From contig NZ_QLLT01000018.1 of NCBI RefSeq assembly GCF_003259315.1, positions 124,001-188,000 on the forward strand: a stretch of 64,000 nt of DNA, given 5' to 3'. A model generated the notes under the pieces. It worked only from the letters and a program-made list of their open reading frames with translations. It had not been told where the DNA came from and made no database searches. Each line of letters opens with the position of its first letter. The first letter of the stretch is position 1. Shown here piece by piece: positions 16,744 through 25,662 of the stretch. A program made the position numbers and the translations under genes. The DNA is from Kitasatospora sp. SolWspMP-SS2h. GTDB taxonomy: Bacteria; Actinomycetota; Actinomycetes; Streptomycetales; Streptomycetaceae.

Positions 16744-19506
16744 ATGAGCGAACACCGGCGCAGGTCGGCCAACCCCGGGGGCGAGCAGCCGCCGCCGCGG
16801 CGGTCGGACTCCGAACGGCCGTACGCGTACGGCCACCCGGTCGAGGGCGCACCCGAGTACGGGCGGGGCGGCCCCGCGGGCGGTCCCGGACGGGCCGCGG
16901 CCCCGGGGCGGGCGGCCGGGCCGAACCGTTCCGGCGCCCCCGGGCGTCCCGGGCCCGGGCAGGTCCCCGGCCAGGGCGGCCGGCGCGCCGCGCGGGAGAC
17001 CGCGGAGCAGCCCCGGCCGACCCGGGCGGAGATGCGCAAGCAGTCCCGCAAGGGCGGCGGTGGCGGCAACGCGGGCGGGCCGCCCGGTGGCCGCGGCGCC
17101 GGCCGGGGCGGTCGGCCGGGCAAGAAGCGGCTGATCGACTACCCGCGGTCCGGCAAGTCGGGCCTGCGGCGCTGGCTGCCGTCCTGGAAGCAGCTGCTGA
17201 CCCTGTTCCTGGTCTTCTTCGGCGGCAGCGTGGCCGCGGTCGGCGCCGCGTACGCGCTGGTCCACGTGCCGGACGAGAAGACCCCGCTGCAGATCCAGAG
17301 CAACGTCTTCTACTGGGCCGACGGCAGCGAGATGGCCCGTACCGGCAACGAGAACCAGCAGCTGGTCGAGCTCTCGCAGATCAGCCGCCCGGCCCAGGAC
17401 GCGGTCATAGCGGCGGAGAACGACACCTTCCGCACCGACTCCGGCATCGACCCGAAGGGCATCGCCCGCGCCGTCTACAAGATGGCCACCGGCGGCGAGA
17501 CCCAGGGCGGTTCGACCATCACCCAGCAGTACGTGAAGAACGTCTACCTGTCGCAGGACCAGACGCTCTCCCGCAAGGCCAAGGAATTCTTCATCACCCT
17601 GAAGGTCAACGGGGAGAAGACCAAGGACCAGATCCTCACCGGCTACCTGAACACCAGCTGGTTCGGCCGCGGCGCGACCGGCATCCAGGCGGCCGCGCAG
17701 GCGTACTACGGCGTGGACGCCAGCAAGATCGACGTCTGCCAGGGCGCCATGCTGGCGGGCCTGCTGAAGGGCGCGGGCCTGTACGACCCGAGCCTGAGCG
17801 CCGCCAACCACGAGCGCATGGTGGAGCGCTGGAACTGGATCCTCGACCGGATGGTGACCACCAAGGCGCTGTCCGCGGACGACCGGGCCAAGTGCAAGGA
17901 CTTCCCCGAGCCGATCGACGTGAAGACCGCCACCAAGACCACCGGCGAGGTCTCCTACCTGGTCGAGACCGCCAAGCAGTACGTCACCAACAAGGACCCG
18001 GACATCACCACGGCGGCCCTGGACCGCGGCGGCTACCAGATCCACACCACCTTCCAGAAGGACAAGGTCGACGCCCTGAAGAAGGCCGTGGACGACTTCG
18101 AGGCGGCCCGGCTGAACCCGGCCGACAAGGAGCTGGACCGCAACGTCCAGATCGGCGCGGCCTCGGTGGTGCCCGGTGACGGCGCGATCGTGGCCATCTA
18201 CGGCGGCCCGGGCATCGAGAACGGCCACTTCACCAACAACGCCGACGCGGCCGGCGTCCCGGTCGGCTCGACCTTCAAGCCGATCGTGCTGGCCACCGCG
18301 ATGCAGGAGGGCGTCCTCACCAAGAACGGCCCGGACGGCAAGCCCGCCCGGATCAACCCGGACTCCCGCTACCTGGCCGACGACATGGCGCAGATCTACC
18401 GCGCCGACGGCAGCAAGGCGATCGGCGACGACGGCCAGCCCTACCACCAGCGCAACAGCGACCCGGGCAAGAAGGGCTACGTGACGCTGCGGACGGCCAT
18501 GCAGTGGTCGTACAACGTGCCGTTCGTCCAGCTCGGCCAGGACGTCGGTGGCGACAGGGTCCGGGCGATGGCGATCAAGTTCGGCCTGCACGACGACAAG
18601 ACCCTGTCGCCGGCCAACACGCTGACCCTCCCGCTGGGCACCTCGACGCCGAGCGCGATCCGGATGGCCGCGGCCTACTCGGTCTTCCCGGCGCACGGCC
18701 AGCAGGCCGACCCGTACTCGGTGACCGGCGTGCAGTTCCGCGGCAAGGACCTGCCGAACTTCGACAAGCCGGTGCTGAAGACGGTGGTCGAGCCGGCGGT
18801 CGCCGACAACATCACCGACGTGCTGCAGAACGTGGCGAAGAACGGCACCGGCAGCAAGACCGCGGAGCTGGGCTTCCCGGTGGCCGGCAAGACCGGCACC
18901 TCCGACAAGAGCAAGTCGGCCTGGTGGATCGGCTACACCCCGAGCCTGACCACCGCGGTCAGCATGTGGCGCGAGGACGTGGCCAAGCAGACCGGCCTGG
19001 AGTCGCTGGACGGCACCGGCGGCAAGAGCGAGATCCACGGTGGTGACTTCCCGACCGAGATCTTCACCCGCTACATGAAGATCATCGGCCCGGGCAACCC
19101 GCGGAGCTTCACCGCCCCGGCCCCCTGGGGCCAGGAGGTCGACTCCTCCGGCGCCCCGGCCACCGCCTCGGCCTCGGCCTCTCCCTCGACCTCCCCGTCG
19201 ATGGAGACCAGCCCCACCGCCGAGGTGCCCACCGAGACCGCCGACCCGTCGCCGACCGAGAGCCAGCGTCCGACCGGCCGTCCGTCCGGCAAGCCCAGCT
19301 CCAGCGCGAGTTCCAGCCCGGACTGCCTGCTCGGCTTCTGCCCCAGCTCCTCCCCGAGCTCCGGAGCGGCCGGCGGCACCGGCACCGGCGGCAACGGCGG
19401 CAACGGCGGCAACGGGGGCAACGGGGGCAACGGAGCGGGCGGGACCGGCACCACCACCGGCACCACCAGCGGCCGCAACGGCGGCCCGGGCACCGGCACC
19501 GGCTGA
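16744..19506 (+). CDS. Bifunctional class A penicillin-binding protein
   Basis: This protein polymerises and cross-links peptidoglycan outside the membrane and has 920 residues. A basic disordered cytoplasmic tail (1-145) leads to one transmembrane helix (about 150-172). The GT51 transglycosylase domain (about 190-375) has its catalytic Glu at residue 225 in AAENDTF and the GGSTITQQYVKN motif. The transpeptidase domain carries all three signature boxes: STFK at 509, SYN at 589 and KTG at 716. The last 150 residues are Ser/Pro/Thr-rich and then a run of GGN repeats, probably a flexible wall-spanning tail. It diverges from padR, and a hairpin terminator follows. Confidence 0.95.
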   Translation: MSEHRRRSANPGGEQPPPRRSDSERPYAYGHPVEGAPEYGRGGPAGGPGRAAAPGRAAGPNRSGAPGRPGPGQVPGQGGRRAARETAEQPRPTRAEMRKQSRKGGGGGNAGGPPGGRGAGRGGRPGKKRLIDYPRSGKSGLRRWLPSWKQLLTLFLVFFGGSVAAVGAAYALVHVPDEKTPLQIQSNVFYWADGSEMARTGNENQQLVELSQISRPAQDAVIAAENDTFRTDSGIDPKGIARAVYKMATGGETQGGSTITQQYVKNVYLSQDQTLSRKAKEFFITLKVNGEKTKDQILTGYLNTSWFGRGATGIQAAAQAYYGVDASKIDVCQGAMLAGLLKGAGLYDPSLSAANHERMVERWNWILDRMVTTKALSADDRAKCKDFPEPIDVKTATKTTGEVSYLVETAKQYVTNKDPDITTAALDRGGYQIHTTFQKDKVDALKKAVDDFEAARLNPADKELDRNVQIGAASVVPGDGAIVAIYGGPGIENGHFTNNADAAGVPVGSTFKPIVLATAMQEGVLTKNGPDGKPARINPDSRYLADDMAQIYRADGSKAIGDDGQPYHQRNSDPGKKGYVTLRTAMQWSYNVPFVQLGQDVGGDRVRAMAIKFGLHDDKTLSPANTLTLPLGTSTPSAIRMAAAYSVFPAHGQQADPYSVTGVQFRGKDLPNFDKPVLKTVVEPAVADNITDVLQNVAKNGTGSKTAELGFPVAGKTGTSDKSKSAWWIGYTPSLTTAVSMWREDVAKQTGLESLDGTGGKSEIHGGDFPTEIFTRYMKIIGPGNPRSFTAPAPWGQEVDSSGAPATASASASPSTSPSMETSPTAEVPTETADPSPTESQRPTGRPSGKPSSSASSSPDCLLGFCPSSSPSSGAAGGTGTGGNGGNGGNGGNGGNGAGGTGTTTGTTSGRNGGPGTGTG

Positions 19507-19540
19507 GCCGCCCGCCGGAACCCCGGCACAAACACCGCAG

Positions 19541-19575
19541 AGGGGCACGGATCGCGAGGGCGATCCCGTGCCCCT
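19541..19575 (+). terminator. Terminator of the PBP gene
   Basis: A 15-16 bp stem with one bulge (AGGGGCACGG-ATCGC paired with GCGATCCCGTGCCCCT) closes on a four-base loop. It lies 34 bp after the PBP stop codon and overlaps the longest possible 5' extension of the next reading frame, which argues for a later start of that gene. Confidence 0.8.
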
Positions 19576-19603
19576 CTTCGATTGCGCGGAACGGTGCGGC
19601 AGT

Positions 19604-21175
19604 ATGTCGGCCATGACCTCCAGCCTTCGTGACGAGACCTCGCCGCCCGGCCCCGCGCAGGCCGACGGTCCGCTGCCCAACACCGTGGTGGTGCCCGCGG
19701 ACGAGGACCCGGTCGCGGAGGCCGGCAGCGAGCTGTTCGGCGGCCCGCCCGGGCGGCGGGCGCTGCTGGGGGTCTCCTGGTGGACGCCGGCCAAGTTCCT
19801 CGCGCTGGCGGTGATCGCGGTCTACGTGCTGGGCCTGTTCCAGAAGGCCCCGTGCTACGACGACGGCTGGTTCCACGGCGCCACCACCCAGTACACGAAG
19901 GCCTGTTACAGCGACATCCCGCACCTGTTCTCCGGCCGCGGCTTCGCCGACGGGCTGCACCCGTACCTGGACCCGATCCCGCATGGCTCGCCGGACATGC
20001 AGTACCTGGAGTACCCGGTGCTGACCGGCCTGTTCATGCAGGTCGCGGCCTGGCTGACCACCCACAGCGGCGACCTGATGAGCCGTGAGCAGTGGTTCTG
20101 GATGGTCAACGCCGGGATGCTGATGATCTGCGCCGTGGTCGCGGTGGTCGCCACCTCGCGCGCCCAGCGCCGCCGCCCGTGGGACGCGCTGCTGTTCGCC
20201 CTGGCCCCGGCCCTGGCGCTGAACGCCACCATCAACTGGGACCTGCTGGCGGTGGCCCTGGCCGCGGTCGCGATGGCCTACTGGTCGGGCTCCCGGCCGG
20301 TCTGGGCGGGCGTTTTCATCGGCCTGGCGACCGCCGCCAAGCTCTACCCGGTGCTGCTGCTCGGCCCGCTGCTGGTGCTCTGCCTGCGGGCCGGCCGGTG
20401 GAAGGAGTTCGGCCAGGCGTTCGGCGGCGCGGCCGGGGCCTGGCTGGTGGTCAACCTGCCGATCATGCTGGCCAACTGGAAGGGCTGGCTGACCTTCTAC
20501 AGCTTCAGCCAGACCCGCCGGGAGGACTACGGCTCGTTCTGGCTGATCCTGATGCAGGGCATCCGCAAGGGCCGGAACCTGGAGACCCTGAACACCTGGA
20601 TCGCCGTCCTGCTGGTGCTCAGCTGCCTGGCGGTCGGCTGGCTGGCGATCAGCGCCCCGCGCCGCCCGCGCTTCGCCCAGCTGGCCTTCCTGGTGGTGGC
20701 GGCCTTCGTGCTCACCAACAAGGTGTACTCGCCGCAGTACGTGCTCTGGCTGATCCCGCTGGCGGTGCTGGCCCGGCCGCGCTGGCGCGACTTCCTGCTC
20801 TGGCAGGCCTGCGAGGTGCTGTACTTCCTCGGCGTCTGGTCGTTCCTGGCCTACAACGGCGACGGCAAGCACCACGGCATCGACCAGGAGTGGTACCACT
20901 TCGCCATCGCCCTGCACCTGGTCGGCACCCTGTACCTCTGCTACATGGTGGTCCGCGACGTCCTCCACCCGGAGTGCGACCCGGTCCGCTGGGACGGCAG
21001 CGACGACCCGTCGGGCGGCGTGCTGGACGGCGCCCCGGACCGGTTCGTGCTCGGCGCCGCCCGCGGCCTGCGCGAGGAGGAGAGCTACGCCGCGTACGCG
21101 CCGCGCTCGGACTGGCTGGGCAAGGACCCGGAGCCGGTCGTCGAGCTCGGCGCGGAGCCCCGGCCCGAGAAGTGA
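19604..21175 (+). CDS. GT87-family (DUF2029) membrane mannosyltransferase-like protein
   Basis: This polytopic membrane protein of about 524 residues is of the GT-C fold family that uses polyprenol-phosphate sugars, such as the actinobacterial PimE-type mannosyltransferases. It has about ten transmembrane segments, acidic residues in the first periplasmic loop (YDDGWFHG), a Tyr/Asp-rich DMQYLEYPVL segment and the family-like KVYSPQYVLWLIPL. The start is placed at 19604 (a second in-frame ATG lies nine bases on) because an earlier ATG falls inside the PBP terminator. No clear ribosome site is visible. It is convergent with the racemase and lies beside wall-synthesis genes, so a role in glycosylating an envelope component is inferred; acceptor unknown. 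Confidence 0.8.
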   Translation: MSAMTSSLRDETSPPGPAQADGPLPNTVVVPADEDPVAEAGSELFGGPPGRRALLGVSWWTPAKFLALAVIAVYVLGLFQKAPCYDDGWFHGATTQYTKACYSDIPHLFSGRGFADGLHPYLDPIPHGSPDMQYLEYPVLTGLFMQVAAWLTTHSGDLMSREQWFWMVNAGMLMICAVVAVVATSRAQRRRPWDALLFALAPALALNATINWDLLAVALAAVAMAYWSGSRPVWAGVFIGLATAAKLYPVLLLGPLLVLCLRAGRWKEFGQAFGGAAGAWLVVNLPIMLANWKGWLTFYSFSQTRREDYGSFWLILMQGIRKGRNLETLNTWIAVLLVLSCLAVGWLAISAPRRPRFAQLAFLVVAAFVLTNKVYSPQYVLWLIPLAVLARPRWRDFLLWQACEVLYFLGVWSFLAYNGDGKHHGIDQEWYHFAIALHLVGTLYLCYMVVRDVLHPECDPVRWDGSDDPSGGVLDGAPDRFVLGAARGLREEESYAAYAPRSDWLGKDPEPVVELGAEPRPEK

Positions 21176-21246
21176 TCCGGGAAGTGATCCGGGAGGCGGC
21201 CCGGTGAGTCCTCCGGGACGCCGCCCGGCCCCGTGAGACCCGGAGC

Positions 21247-21289
21247 CGCCGGAGCCCCGCCCGCCGTCACGGCGGGCGGGGCTCCGGCG
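21247..21289. terminator. Bidirectional terminator between the GT87 and racemase genes
   Basis: A perfect 20-bp stem (core CCGGAGCCCCGCCCGCC) closes on a three-base loop between two convergent genes. Confidence 0.9.
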
Positions 21290-21315
21290 TTCGGCCGGGC
21301 ACCGGGGGGGCGGAC

Positions 21316-22347
21316 TCAGCGCTCGACCACCCGGTCGAAGTGGGTGGTGGTGTGCCGGACGGTCAGGGACAGCTCGTCGCCGATCGCGGGCGGCTTGAGC
21401 CGGCCGGGCAGGAACAGGATCGACACCTGCATGTGCGGCGGCTCGGCGAACCACAGCTGCCTGCCCTGCCAGGAGTACGGCGACAGCGTCCGGTTGACGG
21501 TGCCCAGAGCGGCCCGGGCCAGCCCCTTGGCCCGGGGCAGCACCCCGTGCACGTACTTGGGGGCCTCCAGGCCGACGCCGTGCGCGGTGCCGCCGGTGGC
21601 GACCAGCAGGTGGCCGTCGGAGGGGGCCCTGTGCTGCCGGTAGCCGTAGCGCTCGCCGCGGGAGACCGGGGTGACGTCCAGGACGGTGGCCCGGGAGGAG
21701 AGCGCCTCCACCTCGCCGAGCCAGAGCCGGGTGCCGATCCGGGAGCGGAAGGCGGTGCCGGGGTGCCGCTCGGCCAGCCGCGGCCCGTCCGCGGCGGACA
21801 GGTGGCTGAGGTAGACCGTGCCGGTGGGCAGCCCGGCCTCGCCGACCGCCCGGACCAGGCCGGACACCTCGTCCACCGGGTCGCTGCCGTCCGGCCGGTC
21901 CAGCGGCAGGTGCAGCGCGAAGCCCTCCACCGCCAGGTGCCCCACCGGCAGCCGGGGCAGCTCACCGGCCGCGACGCCGTGCCGCCGCATCGAGGTCATG
22001 CACTCGATCACCACCCTGGTCCCCCCGGGCAGCGCGGCCAGCGCCTCGGCGTGCGCGACGGTGCGCACCACCCGCCCGGCGGGCAGCTCGACCTCGGGCT
22101 CGCCCGCCCGGTAGGGGGTGAGCACCAGCAGGTCGCCGGGGAAGTCGCCGGCCACCGCCGCCGCCTCGTCCGTGGTGCCCACCGCCAGCGTCGGCACGCC
22201 CAGCCGGGCGGCCTCGGCGGCCAGCCGGGTGTTGCCGAAGCCGTAGCCGTTGCCCTTGGCGACCGGGACGAGCCCGTCGAACTCGGCCAGCAGGCCGCGC
22301 TGGTGCGCCCGCCAGCGGCCGGTGTCCACGTACATCGTCAGGGTCAT
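21316..22347 (-). CDS. Alanine racemase-like PLP fold-III protein
   Basis: This 343-residue protein has an alanine racemase N-terminal barrel. The PLP lysine motif is VAKGNGYGFG (about residue 30) in place of the usual VVKANAYGHG, and GERYGYRQH may hold the C-terminal catalytic Tyr. It is shorter than housekeeping Alr and its C-terminal domain is divergent (NRTLSPYSWQGRQLWFAEPP), so it may be a second, specialised racemase or only PLP-binding. It sits 141 bp downstream of a FemX-like gene on the same strand, which suggests the pair handles an amino acid for peptidoglycan bridges or stems. GGAGAG precedes the ATG. Substrate uncertain. Confidence 0.75.
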   Translation of the reverse strand: MTLTMYVDTGRWRAHQRGLLAEFDGLVPVAKGNGYGFGNTRLAAEAARLGVPTLAVGTTDEAAAVAGDFPGDLLVLTPYRAGEPEVELPAGRVVRTVAHAEALAALPGGTRVVIECMTSMRRHGVAAGELPRLPVGHLAVEGFALHLPLDRPDGSDPVDEVSGLVRAVGEAGLPTGTVYLSHLSAADGPRLAERHPGTAFRSRIGTRLWLGEVEALSSRATVLDVTPVSRGERYGYRQHRAPSDGHLLVATGGTAHGVGLEAPKYVHGVLPRAKGLARAALGTVNRTLSPYSWQGRQLWFAEPPHMQVSILFLPGRLKPPAIGDELSLTVRHTTTHFDRVVER

Positions 22348-22386
22348 CGCGTTCTCTCCGTGGTGTTCTTCGGGTGGCGCACCGGC

Positions 22387-22462
22387 GGGCGTCCGGCGAC
22401 CGGGCGTCCGGCGACCGGTCGGCGGGCGAGCGGTCGGCGACCGGTCGGCGGGCGAGCGGTCG
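22387..22462. repeat. Short tandem repeats between the femX-like and racemase genes
   Basis: Two copies of GGGCGTCCGGCGACC (22387-22401 and 22402-22416) run into two adjoining copies of a 26-bp unit (22411-22436 and 22437-22462). They fill most of the 141-bp gap. The function is unknown and replication slippage is the simplest origin. Confidence 0.7.
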
Positions 22463-22488
22463 GCGGCCCGCCGGCCCGGCCGTCCGGC

Positions 22489-23607
22489 TCAGCGGCGCGA
22501 CATGTAGAGGTCGAGCGCCTTGTGCAGGAGCTTGTTGAGCGGGAAGTCCCACTCGCCGAGGTACTCCGCGGCCTGGCCGCCGGTGCCGACCTTGAACTGG
22601 ATCAGCCCGAACAGCGGGTCGTCCTCGTCCAGGGTGTCGCTGATCCCGCGCAGGTCGTAGACGCTCGCGCCGAGCGCGTAGGAGTCCCGGATCATCCGCC
22701 ACTGGATCGCGTTGGACGGCTTGACCTCGCGCTTGTGGTCGGCCGAGGCGCCGTAGGAGTACCAGACGTGCTCGCCGACCACCAGCATCGTGGTGGCGGC
22801 CAGCGGCTCGCCCTCGTGGTAGGCGAGGTAGAGCCGCATCCGGTTCGGGTCCTCGGCGGTCAGGGACTGCCACATCCGCTGGAAGTAGGAGAGCGGCCGG
22901 GGGGTGAAGTGGTCCCGCTCGGCGGTGACCACGTACAGCTTGTGGAAGACCGCGAGGTCCTCGTAGCCGCCCTGGACCACCTCGACGCCGCTCTTCTCGG
23001 CCTTCTTGATGTTGCGCCGCCACAGCTGGTTGAAGCCGCGCTGGACGTCGTCCAGCGAGCGGCCGCCCAGCGGCACCTGGAAGACGTACCGGGGCTGGAC
23101 GTCGCCGAAGCCGGCGCCGCCGTCCTCGCCCTGCAGCCAGCCGGAGCGGCGCAGCCGTTCGGCGGTCTCCAGGGCGCGGGCCTCGGTGAAGTCCGGCTCG
23201 ACGTCGCGCAGCCGCTTGGCCCCGTCGCCGGCGATCGCCTCCTTGATGGTGGGCGCCTCCCAGCGGCGCACCACCACCGGCGGGCCCATCTTCACCGAGA
23301 AGGCGCCCTGCGACTTCAGGTGCGCCAGCATCGGCTTGAGCCAGCGGTCGAGGTCCTGGTCGAACCAGTCGATCACCGGCCCCTCCGGCAGGTAGGCCAG
23401 GTACCGCTTCACCTTGGGCAGCTGGCGGTAGAGGACCAGCCCGGCGCCGACCAGCTCGCCGGAGGCGTCGAACCAGCCCAGGCTCTCCGCGCGCCACTCC
23501 GCCTTCACGTCCGCCCAGGAGGGCACCTGCATGTGGCTGGCCGAGGGCCGGCTCTGCACGAAGGCCAGGTGTTCCTCGCGTGTGATCGTCCGCAGCCGCA
23601 GGCTCAT
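22489..23607 (-). CDS. FemABX-family peptidoglycan aminoacyltransferase (FemX-like)
   Basis: This 372-residue protein adds an amino acid from aminoacyl-tRNA to the peptide of lipid II; streptomycetes carry a single Gly in the bridge. Two GNAT-like halves are recognisable. The first has LPKVKRYLAYLPEGPVIDW and the second has the family motif around HVWYSYGASADHKREVKPSNAIQW followed by YDLRGISDTL. A helical arm characteristic of tRNA-dependent FemX lies between them. GAGGAGG precedes the ATG, and a TAGGGT hexamer at 23648-23643 gives a leader of about 30 bases. The racemase-like gene downstream may supply or modify the amino acid. Confidence 0.88.
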   Translation of the reverse strand: MSLRLRTITREEHLAFVQSRPSASHMQVPSWADVKAEWRAESLGWFDASGELVGAGLVLYRQLPKVKRYLAYLPEGPVIDWFDQDLDRWLKPMLAHLKSQGAFSVKMGPPVVVRRWEAPTIKEAIAGDGAKRLRDVEPDFTEARALETAERLRRSGWLQGEDGGAGFGDVQPRYVFQVPLGGRSLDDVQRGFNQLWRRNIKKAEKSGVEVVQGGYEDLAVFHKLYVVTAERDHFTPRPLSYFQRMWQSLTAEDPNRMRLYLAYHEGEPLAATTMLVVGEHVWYSYGASADHKREVKPSNAIQWRMIRDSYALGASVYDLRGISDTLDEDDPLFGLIQFKVGTGGQAAEYLGEWDFPLNKLLHKALDLYMSRR

Positions 23608-23692
23608 GCTCCGTGCTCCTCCTCGTGGATCCCCCCATGGTGACCCTATCGTCCGAATGGTCCGATTCGACCGGGAACCGACCCGACATGAT

Positions 23693-23744
23693 GATGCCCT
23701 CCCGGCGGCACCCGCTGATACAGGTACTACGCCGGGAGGGCATC
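23693..23744. terminator. Perfect 15-bp inverted repeat between femX and a small membrane protein gene
   Basis: GATGCCCTCCCGGCG at 23693-23707 pairs perfectly with 23730-23744 across a 22-base loop. It lies between two genes of the same strand, downstream of the small membrane protein gene and just before the femX promoter, where a terminator is expected. A protein operator is an alternative. Confidence 0.65.
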
Positions 23745-23795
23745 GGAGGCCCAGCGGAGGGAGGCGGACTCAGCCCGCCCCGCGCCGGGGGGACG

Positions 23796-24113
23796 TCACC
23801 ACACGCCCCCGAACAGGCCGCCGTGCGCCACGCCGAGGAAGAGGCCGAACGCCGCCGCGCCGGTGCCGATGACGACCGCGAAGCGTTCGGCGGTGGTCAC
23901 CGAGAGGAACAGCCCGGCCAGCCCGGTGAGCACCCCGAACAGGCCGGTCCACGAGGTCAGCAGGTGCAGGTGGTGGAAGAACGAGGTGACGAAGGCGATC
24001 ACCCCGAGCAGGACGGTCACGCCGACCAGGGCGTTCTCCCGCGGGTGCGGGTGTCCGTCGGTGTTGAGGGTGAACTGCGACCGGTGCTGCGGCCTGGGGA
24101 CGGCCTGTGCCAT
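23796..24113 (-). CDS. Small integral membrane protein of unknown function
   Basis: This 105-residue protein has a short polar N-terminus and three hydrophobic segments ([53 protein letters not shown]). The His pair in HHLHLL between the first two could bind metal, but nothing else supports that. GGGAGGTGGG before the ATG at 24113 sets the start. It diverges from the rpsF operon and is followed by a hairpin. I do not recognise a functional family. Confidence 0.75.
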   Translation of the reverse strand: MAQAVPRPQHRSQFTLNTDGHPHPRENALVGVTVLLGVIAFVTSFFHHLHLLTSWTGLFGVLTGLAGLFLSVTTAERFAVVIGTGAAAFGLFLGVAHGGLFGGVW

Positions 24114-24200
24114 GGGACCCACCTCCCGGGAGAGGGAACGTTCGTTCTGTCCAGATTGCGGCCGGTGTGACCGAAGTGACAACCGCGGCGGCCAACTGTT

Positions 24201-24230
24201 TTGTCCGCCGGTCGGCTGACCCGGTAGGCT
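24201..24230 (+). promoter_or_regulatory. HrdB-type promoter of the rpsF operon
   Basis: TTGTCC (24201-24206), an 18-base spacer and TAGGCT (24225-24230) fit the principal-sigma consensus TTGACN-N18-TAGRRT well. Transcription would begin near 24237, leaving a leader of about 113 bases before rpsF. Confidence 0.75.
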
Positions 24231-24302
24231 GGCCCCTCTGCACTGGTGTAGGGGCGTGCCCGCATGCCCGCGTCCACCGGTGCCGACGCGCACAACCCTC
24301 CT

Positions 24303-24321
24303 GCCACGGAAATGCCGTGGC
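24303..24321 (+). promoter_or_regulatory. Leader hairpin of rpsF, candidate S6:S18 autoregulatory element
   Basis: A perfect 7-bp stem (GCCACGG paired with CCGTGGC, five-base loop) lies 28 bases upstream of the rpsF ATG in a leader of about 113 bases. Many bacterial rpsF operons have a leader structure bound by the S6:S18 complex. The position and the CCG in this stem are compatible, but I cannot confirm a match to the motif. Confidence 0.35.
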
Positions 24322-24349
24322 CGTTGAGTCCAAAGGAGGTGGGTTACAC

Positions 24350-24640
24350 ATGCGTCACTACGAGGTGATGGTCATCCTCGACCCCTCGGTCGAGGAACGC
24401 GCTGTCTCCCCCCTGATCGAGAGCTTCCTCAACGTCGTCCGCACCAGCGGCGGCAAGGTGGAGAAGGTCGACACCTGGGGCCGTCGTCGCCTGGCGTACG
24501 AGATCAACAAGCAGTCCGAGGGCATCTACTCGGTCATCGACCTCAAGGCCACGCCCGAGGTCGTCAAGGAGCTCGACCGCCAGTTCAGCCTGAGCGAGTC
24601 GGTTCTGCGGACCAAGGTCCTGCGCCCGGACACCCACTGA
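24350..24640 (+). CDS. rpsF: 30S ribosomal protein S6
   Basis: This 96-residue platform protein pairs with S18 in the small subunit. The family signature is present from [16 protein letters not shown] through [19 protein letters not shown] to [16 protein letters not shown]. It lacks the acidic tail of E. coli S6, as is normal for Gram-positive bacteria. AAAGGAGGT precedes the ATG. It is the first gene of the rpsF-ssb-rpsR-rplI operon. Confidence 0.98.
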   Translation: MRHYEVMVILDPSVEERAVSPLIESFLNVVRTSGGKVEKVDTWGRRRLAYEINKQSEGIYSVIDLKATPEVVKELDRQFSLSESVLRTKVLRPDTH

Positions 24641-24680
24641 GCCCACTTCCGGCGTCCGCGCCGGAGGGCTCACGTCCGGT

Positions 24681-24694
24681 GTTCCACGTGGAAC
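24681..24694. promoter_or_regulatory. parS-like ParB binding site F (rpsF-ssb spacer)
   Basis: GTTCCACGTGGAAC forms the core of a 22-bp perfect palindrome (24677-24698) in the 101-bp spacer between rpsF and ssb. It therefore lies inside a transcribed operon. Confidence 0.75.
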
Positions 24695-24741
24695 ACCGCT
24701 GACGAGCACCGCAGAACTCCTTTCCGAGAGGTCATCACCAC

Positions 24742-25341
24742 ATGGCAGGCGAGACCGTCATCACCCTCGTCGGCAACCTCGTCGACGACCCCGAGCTGCG
24801 CTTCACCCCGTCGGGTGCCGCGGTGGCCAAGTTCCGCATCGCGTCCACCCCGCGCACCTTCGACCGCCAGACCAACGAGTGGAAGGACGGCGAGAGCCTC
24901 TTCCTCACGTGCAACGTCTGGCGGCAGCCGGCGGAGAACGTGGCCGAGTCGCTGCAGCGCGGCATGCGCGTGATCGTGCAGGGCCGACTGCGCCAGCGGT
25001 CTTACGAGACCAAGGAAGGCGAGAAGCGGACGGTCTTCGAGGTCGAGGTCGATGAGGTCGGCCCGAGCCTGCGCTCGGCGACCGCCAAGGTCACCCGCGC
25101 CAACCGGACCGGCGGTCCGGGCGGTGGCGGCGGCGGCTTCGGCGGCGGCGGCCAGCAGGGTGGCGGCGGCTTCGGCGGCGGCAACCAGGGCGGCGGCAGC
25201 TGGGGCGGAAACCCCGGCGGCGGCAGCCAGGGCGGCCCGTCCGACGACCCGTGGGCGTCCAGCGCCCCCGCGTCCAACCAGGGCGGCGGCGGCTGGGGTG
25301 GAAACTCCGGCGGCGGCTACTCGGAAGAACCCCCGTTCTAA
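24742..25341 (+). CDS. ssb: Single-stranded DNA-binding protein SSB
   Basis: This 199-residue protein coats single-stranded DNA in replication and repair. The OB-fold domain covers residues 1-110 ([53 protein letters not shown]). A Gly-rich linker of about 75 residues follows, with repeated GGGGFGGG units. The acidic tip is EEPPF, close to the DDIPF-type tip that docks partner proteins. Placement between rpsF and rpsR is the usual bacterial arrangement. A parS-like palindrome lies 48 bp upstream of the start. Confidence 0.98.
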   Translation: MAGETVITLVGNLVDDPELRFTPSGAAVAKFRIASTPRTFDRQTNEWKDGESLFLTCNVWRQPAENVAESLQRGMRVIVQGRLRQRSYETKEGEKRTVFEVEVDEVGPSLRSATAKVTRANRTGGPGGGGGGFGGGGQQGGGGFGGGNQGGGSWGGNPGGGSQGGPSDDPWASSAPASNQGGGGWGGNSGGGYSEEPPF

Positions 25342-25408
25342 GCGGTGCCCGGCGGGCCCCCCGCGGGCCCGCCGACGCTGACAGATCTCGTACCTAACGG
25401 AGCACACA

Positions 25409-25645
25409 ATGGCGAAGCCGCCTGCTCGCAAGCCGAAGAAGAAGGTTTGCGTCTTCTGCAAGGACAAGGCCACGTACGTGGACTACAAGGACACGAACCT
25501 GCTGCGGAAGTTCATTTCCGACCGCGGCAAGATCCGTGCCCGCCGGGTCACCGGCAACTGCACCCAGCACCAGCGTGACGTCGCCACGGCCGTGAAGAAC
25601 AGCCGTGAGATGGCCCTGCTGCCCTACACCTCCACCGCGCGCTAA
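25409..25645 (+). CDS. rpsR: 30S ribosomal protein S18, zinc-binding C+ form
   Basis: This 78-residue protein is the partner of S6. The segment VCVFCKDK near the N-terminus plus NCTQHQR provides a CxxC...CxxH set, so this is the zinc-binding (C+) paralogue. Zur-repressed C- copies exist elsewhere in streptomycetes. The core [22 protein letters not shown] and the terminal ALLPYT motif are conserved. It follows ssb by 67 bp. Confidence 0.97.
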   Translation: MAKPPARKPKKKVCVFCKDKATYVDYKDTNLLRKFISDRGKIRARRVTGNCTQHQRDVATAVKNSREMALLPYTSTAR

Positions 25646-25662
25646 GAGAGGGTGACCGAAGA

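Noticed and set aside
19568-19603. Earlier ATG as start of the GT87 gene
   Set aside because: It lies inside the hairpin terminator of the PBP gene and has no ribosome site.
16444-19794. 1116-codon open frame antisense to the PBP gene
   Set aside because: No ribosome site and no domain, and it runs through the PBP catalytic motifs in reverse.
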